DNA of 64,000 nt from CAVPTL01 sp963729195. Lineage in GTDB: Bacteria > Actinomycetota > Thermoleophilia > Gaiellales > JAICJC01. Below the pieces are notes generated by a model. That model was given only the letters and a program-made list of their open reading frames with translations. It searched no databases and was not told where the DNA came from. Where the stretch lies: the NCBI GenBank assembly GCA_963729195.1, contig CAVSNF010000006.1, positions 1-64,000 on the forward strand, written 5' to 3'. Position numbers and translations under genes: made by a program. Positions 10,571 to 20,496 of this stretch are shown here, one piece after another; the stretch's first letter is position 1; every line of letters begins with the position of its first letter.

Positions 10571-11132
10571 TCAGCTAAGCGTGGGATCGGAGGGGGGCTG
10601 GTAGATCCACTCGACGGAGTTTTCTCCCACGATGCCGGCGATGTCCCAGCAACCCGGGCTCGAGACGTGATCGCGGGTTGGCACCACCTGGCCGTTGGGG
10701 CTGGGGGTGCGGTCGGCGATCGACGCGCGGAATCCGCCGGGAACGTCCATCCAGGCGCTTGCCGATGATCCGAAACTCTCCCGGGCCGGCGACGAACCAC
10801 GGGATCGTCGCCGAACGCGCGTCGTGAACCGCTGCGAACTGGCCGAGTGTGGCGGTCGCACCCACGACTTGCCGTGCCCGAACCACGTCCGCAGCGCGAG
10901 GCCCTCGGTGTCGCTCAACTCGAGCGGGAAGGGGCCGCTGCCGTTCGGGTGGGTGACCGGGCAGGCCGCCCCCGGCGCCAGCCGGCGGTGGGTGAGATGG
11001 GGGGCAGGGCCGGTTGGGACATCCGGCTGTGCGGGTGACGGAGCCGGACGGGGGTGCGGCCCGCTCGCTCCTCCAGCCGACGATGACCATGGCGGCCACA
11101 AAGATCGCGCCGGCAGTCAGTACGCGCAGCAT
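10571..11132 (-). pseudogene. Secreted conserved hypothetical protein (frameshifts)
   Basis: The start at ATG 11132 gives MLRVLTAGAIFVAAMVIVGW, a clear signal peptide or anchor. The remainder changes frame two or three times. Recognisable parts are CPVTHPNGSGPFP, LRTWFGHGKSWV, ATIPWFVAGPGEFRIIGKRL and a C-terminal CWDIAGIVGENSVEWIYQ. This order (CPVT-PNG, then WF-GPG, then GCW-ITG) resembles a family of small secreted actinobacterial proteins of unknown function. The gene is divergent from the SDR at 11161 with only 28 bp between the starts. Confidence 0.5.
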
Positions 11133-11160
11133 GGCGTCGATGATAGGTTATGATCGGCCC

Positions 11161-11980
11161 GTGAGTGTCGCGCTCGTCACAGGGACATCGTCAGGGTTTG
11201 GCCGGGAATCGCCGAGCGGCTCGTGAGGCTGGGCTGGACGTGGTGGGGACGTCACGCAACCCGGCCAGAGCGACCGCACCCGCCGGGTGCAAGATGATCG
11301 CGCTGGATCTGCGCGATCCCGCGTCGATCGCCGCGGCGGCCGACGCCGTGGTGCGGTCTCACGGACGCCTCGACGCGCTGGTCTCAAACGCCGGGATCGC
11401 GGTCTTGGGGCCGCTCGAGCAGCTCTCGATGGCCGAGATCCGCGAGCAGCTCGAGGTCAACCTGGTCGGCACCCTCGACCTGTGCCGTGCCTGCCTGCCG
11501 GCCCTGCGTGAGTCCAGGGAGTGATCGTGCAGATCTCGAGCATCTCCGGCCGTTTCGCGACGAGGCCTTCGGGGCCTACGGTGCGTCAAAGTTCGGCCTT
11601 GGCGGGGTCAGCGAGGCCCTGGCCGACGAGCTCGCCAGCAGGGTGTGCGGGTCGTGGTGGTTGAGCCCGGGCCATTTCGCAGGCCGATCACGGCGAACAT
11701 TCAGCTGGCCGCGGCCCGAGACTAACCGGTCGGTATCCCGATCAGTGGAAGGAGCTGGACGAGTGGCTCGAGTGGTTCCCCTACGGTGCGGAGGACCCCG
11801 AGATCGCGGTGGACGCGATCGTCGCCGCCGTCACGGTAGCGGGCGCGCCGCGGCGGCTGCCGGTGGGCAAGGACACTCCGGAAGGCTGCGCGAGCAGGCG
11901 GCGGATATGCTTGCCGATTCGACAAGGCGGTCGAGTTTCTCGCTGCCAATCCGCGCTCGGGCGGGCTGAATAAAAGCTGA
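11161..11980 (+). pseudogene. Short-chain dehydrogenase/reductase (several frameshifts)
   Basis: The start at GTG 11161 reads VSVALVTGTSSGFGR, the TGxxxGxG cofactor site of classical SDRs. In the next frame come AREAGLDVVGTSRNPARA, LDLRDPASIAAAADAVV, DALVSNAGIAVLGPLEQLS (the NAG motif) and VNLVGTLDLCRACLPAL, then after another shift VQISSISGRFA with the catalytic Ser region. The Tyr-Lys region is scrambled by a frame change near 11570. The C-terminus reads DKAVEFLAANPRSGGLNKS and stops at 11980. The family uses NAD(P)H on alcohols or ketones; the substrate is unknown. Confidence 0.62.
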
Positions 11981-11984
11981 CCCG

Positions 11985-13185
11985 TATCTGCGGTGTGCCA
12001 GGATGACCGCGATCTAGGCCGCTCAGCGCGGCTCCCGCGATTGCACAGCAGCATCGATGCGCGGGGCCCCGAGTGGGTGATCAGTTTGCCGCCGAGCGCG
12101 GTACCGAAGGCGATCCCGACGATCACCGCGGTGCTCAGCCAGCCGAACACCTCGGCCTGTGTCCCGGGCACCGCCGCGTCTTGCACCATGCCGTAGGTAA
12201 TCGCAAAGCCGGCGCGATCGGCAGCCCCACAACCAACATGATCACGGCCAGGCTCGGCAGTGACCAGGCCAGCAGCGGCAACGTCAGCGCGAGCACGAAC
12301 AGGCTGCTGATCAGCCTCAGCCGCCGGCGGGGGTCGCCGGCGGGCGGCCGGCGGCAAGTAGTCCGCCGATGAGGCTGCCCGCCGACCAGGCTGCGAGCGC
12401 GACCGCCGCCAACGAGCGGCCGCCGTGGGCCTCTGCGAATGCGGGGATCGCGACCTCCATGCCGCCGAACGCGACCCCATGGCTGCCGTAAACAACACGA
12501 TCCGCGGACCGTGGTTGGTGACAGTGCCGCGAGCAGACGGCGGGGCCGCGGGTCGTTACGGGGCATCGCGGACCTGCGCATTGGAGATGAACCCAGCACG
12601 CCGAAGAAGCAGAAGATACCGGAGGCCGCGACTGCGGCGTTCGCCGAAAACAGCGCGGTCAGAAGGCCGACGATCAGCGGGCAGATCACGAAGATCAACT
12701 CCTGCAGCGTGGCCTCGAGTGCAAAGGCCGTCGGCAGCTGCCGCCGTCGCTGACCATCGAAGGCCACAGCATCCGCACGGTCGGCCCGATCGGAGGGAGC
12801 ATGGCGCCGGCGGCCGCGGCCGCGACGATCAGCGCCGCCAGGGGGGCCGACCGGGCGTGAACAGCAGCAGTAGCAACAGCCCGATGGGGAACAAGCTGCC
12901 GAAGACGAGCAGCACGGTGGCCGGCCGGTGCCGGTCGATCAGCCGGCCAGCGATGGGTGCGCCGGCGGCTGCGGCCAGCGCCTCGGCGGCCGACACCACG
13001 CCGGCCTCGGCGTAGCTGCCGCCGTGGCCGCGGATCAGCAGAATGAACGCCAGCGCGGTCATGCCGATGGGCATGCGGGCGATCAGCCCGGTGGACACCA
13101 CCCGTGCCACGGTGGGGTCGCTGAACAGCTCGCGGTAGTTCCGCAGTCCGTGGGTCACTGTCGTTCCGGTCACGCGCCGCATCAT
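11985..13185 (-). pseudogene. Major facilitator superfamily exporter (frameshifts; 3' end uncertain)
   Basis: The N-terminus MMRRVTGTTVTHGLRNYREL begins at 13185, followed by VARVVSTGLIARMPIGMTAL and APIAGRLIDRHRPATVLLVF, typical of MFS transporters (the loop 2-3 motif is RLIDRHRP). Later pieces in other frames include ATLQELIFVICPLIVGLLTA and GFAITYGMVQDAAVPGTQAE. At least three indels are needed to join them. The C-terminal boundary is not clear; it converges with the SDR at about 11980. It is probably a drug or sugar efflux pump in the membrane. The palindromic repeat at 13196 lies just upstream of the start. Confidence 0.6.
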
Positions 13186-13195
13186 GCCGCGCAGG

Positions 13196-13226
13196 TGAAT
13201 AAAAGGTGCCAGGCACCCTTTATTCA
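13196..13226. repeat. 31-bp palindrome, copy 3 (A-rich variant)
   Basis: The same GGTGCCAGGCACC core with TGAATAAAA and CTTTATTCA flanks and one mismatch. Unlike copies 1 and 2 it lies between divergent starts, about 11 bp upstream of the MFS start and 33 bp upstream of the glycosyltransferase start, so it cannot be a simple terminator for either gene. Confidence 0.85.
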
Positions 13227-13258
13227 TCCCTGAACTTCTAGGCTTGGGTGGTCGTCCA

Positions 13259-14498
13259 ATGCCTATCCGCCGTCTTCTCCCACGCGATCGCACTGTCGTT
13301 GCCCTGATGCTCGCGTTCTCGCTGGGCATGTCGCTCGGCGTGGGGGCGACGCTCAAGGAGGACTGCTTCGGGTCGCACCTCGATGACTGGCGATCACGGC
13401 TCTGTTACAGCGACATCCAGCCGCTCTACTTCGACCGCGGAATCGACCACCACGTCTTCCCCTACATCCACGCGACGCTCAACTACGGGCAGGGTGCTCA
13501 CGGCTTCAACGAGTACCCGGTGCTCACCGGCGTGTTCATGTGGTTGGTGGGGTGGGTGTCGTGGGACAGCTCGTCGTATCTGACCGCGACCATCATCCTG
13601 CTGGCGCTGGCCGCCGGGGCGGCGGCCTGGCTGCTTTGGCGGATGGTCGGCGTGCCACGCGATCTACTGGACTGCCTCGCCGGTGCTGGCGCTGTATGCC
13701 TTTCACAACTGGGATCTGCTGGCGGTGGCGGCGAGCATGGCGGGCATCTACCTGTGGTGGTCAGGACGCTCGCCGGCCGCGGCGTTCTTGTTTGCAGTCG
13801 GAGGTGCGTTCAAGCTCTACCCGGCGCTCTTCATCATCCCGCTCGTGTGCGACCAGCTGGTACGCGGGCGGCGCAGACAGGCGGTGGAGGTGGGGGCGGT
13901 GGGGTTTGGATCACTGGCATTGATCAACCTGCCGTTCGTGCTGATCAACGCCTCGGGGTGGTGGACGACGTACCGTTTCCACGCCGATCGCCCTCCCCAG
14001 ATCAACGGCACAGTCTGGGGGCTGCTGGACGAGAGTTTCTCGACCGCCACCGAGAACCGGCTGAGTCTGCTCGCGCTGGTGGCGGTGATCGCGATCGTTA
14101 CGGTGGTCCTCTATCTGCGGCGGACTGCTGTCGGCTATCCCGTGGTGGAGTGGTGCGCCGTGGCCACAGCCGCGGTGATCGTGCTCGACAAGGTCAACTC
14201 GCCGCAGTACCTGCTGTGGCTCCTGCCGTTCCTCGCGCTGCTACCGCGGCGATCGATCTGGTGGGCGCTGGCCGCGGTCGCGGTGGTGCACTACGTGGCG
14301 CTCTTCGGGGTGGACGTCTTCCCGATCGGGCTGGCGTCGGCGGACAGGCTGGCGGACGCCACCTCCCTGATGCAAGCGGGACTGGTGGTGGTGTTCGCGC
14401 TCACCGTGCTGATCCCGTGGGGCTTGGGATCACGGGAACCGGTGGCGCCGCGGATTGCCGGCCCGGGCAGAGCGCCTCTGCCCGGGCCGAATACGTGA
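13259..14498 (+). CDS. GT-C type membrane glycosyltransferase (GT87/DUF2029-like), one frameshift
   Basis: An integral membrane protein of about 413 residues with many hydrophobic spans. After MPIRRLLPRDRTVVALML comes an extracytoplasmic loop, DDWRSRLCYSDIQPLYFDRG, then HGFNEYPVLTGVFMWLVGW and, after a one-base shift near 13670, SPVLALYAFHNWDLLAVAAS, GGAFKLYPALFIIPLVCDQL and VNSPQYLLWLLPFLALLP. YPVLTG and FKLYPA are typical of polyprenol-phosphate-dependent mannosyl- or arabinosyltransferases such as GT87. The acceptor cannot be inferred. The last codons form a strong hairpin (14460-14488). Confidence 0.68.
14460..14488. terminator. Perfect 13-bp stem hairpin inside the glycosyltransferase 3' end
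   Basis: GGCCCGGGCAGAG, a CGC loop, and CTCTGCCCGGGCC. It ends 10 bases before the stop of the plus gene and 15 bases from the stop of the convergent peroxiredoxin gene. There is no T-tract, so Rho-independent function is uncertain, but the place and stability fit a shared two-way terminator that also encodes protein. Confidence 0.55.
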
Positions 14499-14502
14499 TC
14501 CG

Positions 14503-15162
14503 CTACGGCGAGGGGACGATCCGGATGTACGGCTTGGGTGCCTTCCAGCCGTCCGGATAGGTCTCGCGGGCCTGGTCGTCGGTGACCGAACCGGCGATCA
14601 CCACATCCTCGCCGGCCTTCCAGTTCACCGGCGTTGCCACCTTGTGGTTGGCGGTCAGTTGCAGCGAGTCGATCACTCGCAGCACCTCGTCGAAGTTCCG
14701 GCCGGTCGTCATCGGGTAGACCAGGATCAGCTTGATCGTCTTGTCCGGCCCGATCACAAACACGTTTCGCACCGTCTGGTTCATGGCGGGCGTGCGCACC
14801 AGCGGGTCACCCTCGACGTCGGCGCCGAGCATGCCGTAGGCCTTCGAGACCTCGAAGTCGGAGTCGGCGATCATCGGGTAGTTGGGCGCGAAGCCCTGGG
14901 TCTCCTCGATGTCCTTCGCCCACTCCGCGTGGCGGTCGAGCGGATCGACCGAGATCGCGATGATCTTGACGCCGCGGCGATCGAACTCCGGCTTGATCTT
15001 GGCCATGTAGCCAAGCTCGGTGGTGCAGATCGGGGTGAAGTCCTTGGGGTGCGAGAACAGCACCACCCACGAATCCCCGGCCCATTCGTGGAAATTAATC
15101 CGCCCTTCCGTCGTGTCTGCGGTGAAGTCTGGAGCGGTGTCCCCGAGTGCAAGAGCCATCAT
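14503..15162 (-). CDS. 1-Cys peroxiredoxin (Prx6 family)
   Basis: A 219-residue thioredoxin-fold peroxidase that reduces hydrogen peroxide and organic peroxides in the cytoplasm. The peroxidatic cysteine is Cys46 in HPKDFTPICTTELG. ISVDPLDRHAEWAKDIEE and the long C-terminal arm (PVNWKAGEDVVI, YPDGWKAPKPYIR) are typical of the Prx6/AhpE-like 1-Cys group rather than 2-Cys AhpC. The start at ATG 15162 (a second ATG follows directly) has AGGAGG five bases upstream. It stands alone, divergent from the DUF2071 gene with a palindromic repeat between them. Confidence 0.92.
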   Translation of the reverse strand: MMALALGDTAPDFTADTTEGRINFHEWAGDSWVVLFSHPKDFTPICTTELGYMAKIKPEFDRRGVKIIAISVDPLDRHAEWAKDIEETQGFAPNYPMIADSDFEVSKAYGMLGADVEGDPLVRTPAMNQTVRNVFVIGPDKTIKLILVYPMTTGRNFDEVLRVIDSLQLTANHKVATPVNWKAGEDVVIAGSVTDDQARETYPDGWKAPKPYIRIVPSP

Positions 15163-15254
15163 CAACCTCCTGTGAAAACAACGTTTGGATCCAGAAGCAT
15201 CGCAAACAGCGACGGAGTCGGCAACTGCCACCCGTCGTTCCCCGGGGCCGGTCG

Positions 15255-15283
15255 TGAATAACGGTGCCAGGCACCGTTATTCA
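15255..15283. repeat. 29-bp perfect palindrome, copy 4
   Basis: Identical to copy 1, with one more symmetrical G/C pair outside (15254-15284). It lies between the divergent peroxiredoxin and DUF2071 starts, 17 bp upstream of the latter, so here it cannot end either transcript and may sit in a 5' leader. Confidence 0.9.
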
Positions 15284-15300
15284 CCGCTACCGTTGGGGAG

Positions 15301-16035
15301 GTGGCACAACCGCAAACCCACCGGCCGTGGCCGGCGCCGCGCGAGCCGTGGGCGCTTCGGATGCGCTGGCACGACCTCGGTTTTCTGCACTGGCGGGTCG
15401 CTGCCTCCGAGCTGCAGGCCCAGCTTCCGGCCGGCCTCGAACTGGACACCTTCGAGGGCGAGGCATGGATCGGGGTGGTGCCGTTTCACATGACCGACGT
15501 GAGCCTGCGCGGCACCCCCCGGGTTCGCCGGTTCGCGGACTTCTCCGAACTCAACGTGCGCACCTACGTCACCGCTGGGGGCAAGCCCGGAGTGTGGTTC
15601 TTCTCGCTGGACGCGACCCAGCCGACAGCGGTGCGGCTGGCCCGCGGCCTGCTCAACCTCGCCTATCTGGACGCTCGCATCGACACCCGCCGTGACGGCG
15701 ACTGGGTGGACTACACCAGCCGGCGCACCGACCCGACCGCCGGTGCGGCAGAGCTGGTGGCGCGCTACCGGCCGACCGGGCCACCGTCCCGAAGCCTGCC
15801 GGGCTCGCTCGAGCATTTCCTGACCGAGCGCTACTGCCTGTACGCGGCACGCGGGCGGGTGCGCCGGATCGAGATCGATCACGAGCCCTGGCCGCTGCAG
15901 CCCGCCGAGGCGGTGATCGAGCGTTGCACCATGACCGAACCGCTCGGTATCGGCCTCGGCGACCAGCCGCCGCTCGTGCATTTCGCCAAGCGACTCGACG
16001 TGGTGGCCTGGCTGCCCACCATCCGAAGCTTGTGA
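15301..16035 (+). CDS. DUF2071 (YqjF-like) protein
   Basis: A 244-residue protein starting at GTG with MAQPQTHRPWPAPREPW. It has the family landmarks: WHDLGFLHWRVAASELQAQLP, LDTFEGEAWIGVVPFHMTDV, FSELNVRTYVTAGGKPGVWF, SLEHFLTERYCLYA and a C-terminal LVHFAKRLDVVAWLP. The family is widespread and its function unknown; it looks like a cytoplasmic beta-barrel. It is monocistronic by spacing. Confidence 0.88.
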   Translation: MAQPQTHRPWPAPREPWALRMRWHDLGFLHWRVAASELQAQLPAGLELDTFEGEAWIGVVPFHMTDVSLRGTPRVRRFADFSELNVRTYVTAGGKPGVWFFSLDATQPTAVRLARGLLNLAYLDARIDTRRDGDWVDYTSRRTDPTAGAAELVARYRPTGPPSRSLPGSLEHFLTERYCLYAARGRVRRIEIDHEPWPLQPAEAVIERCTMTEPLGIGLGDQPPLVHFAKRLDVVAWLPTIRSL

Positions 16036-16047
16036 CATCGTGTACCA

Positions 16048-18357
16048 GTGCACTGGTGCCTCCTGACGGTCTCGTCGTTGGTGGTTGTGCTCTGCGCCCG
16101 CGGCTCGATTGCGGCGGCGGATCCGGTCAGCCCCTGGGTACACATCCAGGGAACGCAGTTCGTGGACGCCGCCGATAGCCCGGTCATCCTCCGCGGGCTG
16201 AGCGCAAAACCCGGACTCGTGTCTCCCCAGGTGAGCGCGATGGGCGCCAACTTCGTGCGGGTTGAATGTCTCTGGAATCAGATCGAGACGGCGCCGGGCG
16301 TCTTCAGCGCCACGGCGCTCAGCAAGATCGACGCGCAGGTCGCGGCCTACCAGGCACAGGGGTTGAACGTGCTGATTGATTTCCACCAGGCGGGGCTCTC
16401 GCCCTACTTCGGAGGAGCCTCGGGAGTCCCATCGTGGTACTACGCCGACGGGCGGTTCAACGCCAAGACCGGTAAGGGCGCGGCCTTCGCCGCGTGGTGG
16501 ACGACCGAGTCGGCCCAGTCACTCGCGGCCTACATCCCGTTCGTCCAGATGATGGTGGCCCGCTACTCGCAGTATCCGAGCGTGATCGGGTAGGAGGTGT
16601 TCAACGAGCCGCAGGCGGGGGCGCTCGGCGACACGGCCGTCGCGACCCAGGACGTCCTGGCCTGGCAGGCCCAGGTGCGGGCGGCGGCGGTGGCGGTGGA
16701 TCCCAGCCGGGCGATGTTCGTGATGGCTCGAGCCGGAGGGCTGCTGGGCTTGCGTGACGCCGACTTCTCGGTGTTCGGCGACCTCTCCGGACTGGCGCTC
16801 GACATCCACAGCTACTCGACCGGGGTGAACGGCAACGACCTCTCGGCCGACGGCCAGGCGTGGGCGCCCTCCTACGATGCCACCCACAACCAGAGCTCCA
16901 CCGCCTACCACGGGTCGGCCGAAGCACAGCAGCAGGTGCTGCAGACCGGGATCGACAAGGCAACCGCGCTGGGGATCCCACTGCTGGTGGGTGAGTGGGG
17001 CGCCCTCAACGCCGACTCGGGTCTTGCCACCTACCAGGCCCAGATGCTCGATCTGTTCGCCCGCAACGGCCTCTCCTGGGCACGCTGGCAGCTGCAGGAC
17101 AACACCTTTGCGCTGATCAACAGCGACGGGTCGCTGGACGCCGCCGGACAGCAGATCGCACGCACATTGCTCTCCACACCGGGTGCCGACCACCTCGCCT
17201 TCGGCCAGGAGCCGACCGCCCCGGCGGCGGGCGCCGCGATCGACCCGCCGGTAACCGTGGTGGTGCGCGACGCCGGTGGCACTCCGGTGGGCGATGCGGC
17301 CGTGGCGGTCACGCTTGCGACCATCGGCGGCGGCACCTCGATGACGGTCACGTCGGTGGGCGGGGTCGCGACCTTCACTGGGTTCACCCCGGCGGGGTCG
17401 GGCACCGAGCAGCTGCAGGCCACCGCTCCAGGCCTGATCGCTGCCACCAGCTCGGTGTTCTCGGTGGCGCCGTTTGGCGCCGACGTGGGTGTCTCGGCGA
17501 CTGCGGCCCCCGCATCCATAGCGGCAGACGGGCTGGTCACCGTGACCTCGACTGTCACCAACGCCGGGCCTGACGATGCGCTCGCAGCCGGAGTGTCACA
17601 GACCGTGCCCGCGAACACCGTCGTTGTGGCCGCCGGCGACGTCGCAAGGAAGCTGTTCGCTCGGATCGCCGGTGGTGTGCGCGCTGGTATCGCTTCCCAC
17701 CGGCGGTACCGCAACGGTCACCGTGCTCCTGCAACCGTTGCAGCCGGGGGCCGGTTCGAGCGTGGTGAGTGCCTCGACCGCCTCGGCGGATCCCTCCTCC
17801 GCCAACAACTCTACCGTTGTGGCCTGGACGACCACGGCCGCCCCGGGTGTTACCTATGTCACGCTCACCGGCGGGAAGTTCGCGCCGACACCGGTGACGG
17901 TGGCCCAGAGCACCACCGTGCAGTGGAACGTGACTGCCGGCACTCCGGTCACCGTGGCAGACAACTCCGGCCTGGGACTGTTCACGAGCGCGCCGATACC
18001 AGCGCCGGTGGGGGACTTCAGCTACCGCTACACCGGAGCCGGCCAGTTCGGCGTGAAGGCGGGAAGCGCGACCAGCCAAGTGATGGTGCCGCTGCAGGCG
18101 CCGCGCCACGGCGGCCCGAAACCATGCGTTCACGGTCGCCTGGGCAGCCGCAGCCTTGCCGACCGGAGTGGTCGAGGATGTGCAGCTGACCAAACCAGGC
18201 GGCTCGTTTGCGAACTGGAAGACCGGGCAGAGCAGACTCTCGGCCACCTACTCGGCGACGGCCAAGGGCAAGTATCAGTTCCGCGAGCGGATGCGCCGGA
18301 CATCGAGCGGCAAGGTCGGCGGCTGGTCGCCGGTGACGAACGGTGACCGTGTCGTAG
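16048..18357 (+). pseudogene. Secreted multidomain GH5-type glycosidase, interrupted by an in-frame TAG and 3' frameshifts
   Basis: The signal peptide (HWCLLTVSSLVVVLCARGSI) is followed by a GH5 TIM barrel of the cellulase/endoglycoceramidase type: GANFVRVECLWNQIE, LNVLIDFHQAGLSPYFGG, the acid/base Glu in VFNEPQAG, and the nucleophile Glu in IPLLVGEWGALNADSG. A TAG at 16591 sits exactly where Tyr or Trp precedes EVFNEPQ; the frame is open on both sides for hundreds of codons. Downstream are an Ig-like domain (VVVRDAGGTPVGDAAVAVTL), a DUF11/CARDB-like domain (DVGVSATAAPASIAADG), a plastocyanin-like domain (GKFAPTPVTVAQSTTVQWNV) and a C-terminal module, with frame shifts near 17650, 18115 and 18339. 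It acts outside the cell, if functional. Confidence 0.75.
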
Positions 18358-18365
18358 CCGGCCAG

Positions 18366-19058
18366 CTAGACGATCAGCGCGACACCGACGGCGATCAGCC
18401 ACAGCGACCAGGCGATATAGGCGATCGGCGTCAGCAGGGCAGCGGCTCTCCAGCCGTTGCCCTCGAGGCGCCCCACGAACTCCAATGCGCAGGCCATCAG
18501 CAGCGGGCCGATCACGATCCCGGCCACGCCCAGCCACTGGGGAACCTGGGTCGTCTGGGTCAGCGCCGCCCCCATCAAGAACGTCCATGCTCCGGTCAGC
18601 GCATAGCCCAGGTGCTCACCGACGGCCACGCCCAGATACAGGTTGAACGACTGGAACACCACATCGACGGCCTCGCGCCGGGCCGGGGTGACATTGGGGT
18701 CGGCCACCACGCGCGCGAGGTAGGGCACCAGAAACGGCCATCGGATCAGGCCGAGGAACTGCACCACGGCGGCGAGCACACCGATCGTGGTCGCGACCGC
18801 CAGCAGCGCGGTGTCGGCGTCGCGGATGCTCACAGACAGCAGCACCACCACCGGGGCCAGCAGCACCGCCGTCAGTGCAAACGCCCACCACAGCAGCACC
18901 AGCGACGAGCCGCCTTCCCGGAACTTTGCCAGCACCTCGTCGGTTGGCCGGCGCAGGATGTCGGGGTACTCGAAGCGCGCGGCCAAAAGCGCGAAGGCCA
19001 CGTTGAAGGCAACCGGCAGCGCGATCAGCAAAAGGCCGGTCAGGGTCACACTGCTCAT
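18366..19058 (-). CDS. Integral membrane protein of unknown function
   Basis: 230 residues starting MSSVTLTGLLLIALPVAFNV, with about six hydrophobic spans and a conserved-looking loop, RFEYPDILRRPTDEVLAKFR. No transport or enzyme motif is seen. Its ATG overlaps the stop of the upstream membrane gene (ATGA), so the two are translated as a pair. It resembles uncharacterised DUF4386-like proteins, but I am not sure of the family. Confidence 0.7.
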   Translation of the reverse strand: MSSVTLTGLLLIALPVAFNVAFALLAARFEYPDILRRPTDEVLAKFREGGSSLVLLWWAFALTAVLLAPVVVLLSVSIRDADTALLAVATTIGVLAAVVQFLGLIRWPFLVPYLARVVADPNVTPARREAVDVVFQSFNLYLGVAVGEHLGYALTGAWTFLMGAALTQTTQVPQWLGVAGIVIGPLLMACALEFVGRLEGNGWRAAALLTPIAYIAWSLWLIAVGVALIV

Positions 19059-19611
19059 GCGCCGGCCTCGACCACCGGTGCGACTGCTGGGAGGTGACCG
19101 CCGGTGCCGAGCAATCGCCGAAGCGCGAGACCAGTGAGGATTGTGACCACCACCGCACCGCTCGAGCCGAACACGGCGTAGCCGCGTTCGACGTCGACGC
19201 CGATCGCCCAGGTGGTCAGCCATCCCAGGCACCAGCTGACGCTCACTGCGGCGGTCCACACTGCGGCAGTCTTCGGGCCGCGGTCGAGACAAAAGGCCCT
19301 GCGCCGGCGCCGATGGCCGCGCCGGCGATGAGCCCGCCCACGGCGAGGTCGCCACCGTCGGTTCCGGCGTCGGTCACGACGTTTGTGAGCGCGCTGCCGA
19401 CTGCGAGCGCGGCGCTGGTGGCCGCCACCCACCATGCCCGGATGCCGCTCGAGCGCAGCGCCAGCCATTGTGCGGCGCCGATCACCGCGCCGGCCAGCGC
19501 TCCGGCCACCGCGGCTGACAGCGGGCTATCGATCGAGCCGACTGTCTGAATCGCGAGCAGGCCGCCCAGCGGGAACCCCAGGAACGTTGGAAGCCAGCGT
19601 TTGAACGACAT
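19055..19611 (-). CDS. Small integral membrane protein (one frameshift)
   Basis: The start at ATG 19611 has AAGGAG eight bases upstream. MSFKRWLPTFLGFPLGGLLA opens a glycine/alanine-rich protein with four or five spans (GALAGAVIGAAQWLAL, GLIAGAAIGAGAG). Near 19295 a shift is needed to reach KTAAVWTAAVSVSWCLGWL and the ending VAPVVEAGA. GAVIGAAQWLALR resembles small actinobacterial membrane proteins of unknown role. It overlaps the next gene by four bases. Confidence 0.6.
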
Positions 19612-19670
19612 GTCTGCTCCTTGTGTACGGTGCGGCGTGAAGGTCAACCGTACCCCTGACGGGAGGGCGA

Positions 19671-20483
19671 GTGGAGACGAACGAGCTGGAACGGCGGCGG
19701 TGGAACGACCAGCAGTGGGCCACGCTTTGGCCGAAGCGCGAGCGGCTGACCGACCAGGTCACGGCGTACCTGATGGACGCGGCCGCGCCGGCGCCCGGCG
19801 AGCAGGTGCTGGATGTGGGCTGCGGTGGCGGCAGGACCTCGATTGCGACCGCTCGGTTGGTGGGCGCCGACGGCGCGGTGGTGGGAGCAGACGTGTCCGC
19901 CCCGCTGCTCGAGCTGGCAACCCGGCGAGCCGGTGAGGCCGGTGCCACCAACCTGAGCTTCGCAGTCGTCGACATGCAGACCGACACCGTCGGGGGCGCG
20001 CCCTTCGATCTGGCGTTGAGCCAGTTCGGGGTGATGTTCTTCGACGAGCCGCAGACCGCGTTTGCCAATATCCGAGCGCATCTCAAGCCCGGCGGACGGC
20101 TGGCGTTTGCCTGCTGGCAGGAGCCGGAGAAGAACCCGTGGTTCTTCGCCCCCGCCCTGGCCGAGCTGCTGCCCCCGCCGCCGCAACCGGGGCCGGGCAA
20201 GAGCCCCACCGGCCCATTTGCCCTGGCGGATCCGAAACGCACCGAAGGCATCCTCACCGCAGCCGGCTTCACCGATGTGCTGCGCACCACCCAGGAGCTG
20301 TCGGTGGAGACGCCTCAGGACTCAGTCGTAGACGACGCTCAGCTGACGTTCATGGGCGTGCCGCCGGAGCAGCTCGGCGAGATCCGCGCAGCCGTCGACG
20401 CGCATATGCAGCAGTTCCTGGTCGGCCCCGGGACGTCGCGCTTCCCGCTGGCGTTCCAGATCTTCCAGGCGCGCAACCCCTAG
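19671..20483 (+). CDS. Class I SAM-dependent methyltransferase
   Basis: A 270-residue cytoplasmic protein with a Rossmann methyltransferase core: motif I VLDVGCGGGRTS, an acidic strand-2 end (VVGADVSAPLLELA), motif II around NLSFAVVDMQTD, and LKPGGRLAFACWQEPEKNPW as post-motif. The UbiE/Methyltransf_11-like pattern LSQFGVMFFDEP is present. The substrate is not indicated. The GTG start at 19671 lies 60 bp from the divergent membrane gene. Confidence 0.85.
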   Translation: METNELERRRWNDQQWATLWPKRERLTDQVTAYLMDAAAPAPGEQVLDVGCGGGRTSIATARLVGADGAVVGADVSAPLLELATRRAGEAGATNLSFAVVDMQTDTVGGAPFDLALSQFGVMFFDEPQTAFANIRAHLKPGGRLAFACWQEPEKNPWFFAPALAELLPPPPQPGPGKSPTGPFALADPKRTEGILTAAGFTDVLRTTQELSVETPQDSVVDDAQLTFMGVPPEQLGEIRAAVDAHMQQFLVGPGTSRFPLAFQIFQARNP

Positions 20484-20496
20484 AACCCGGGCCACC

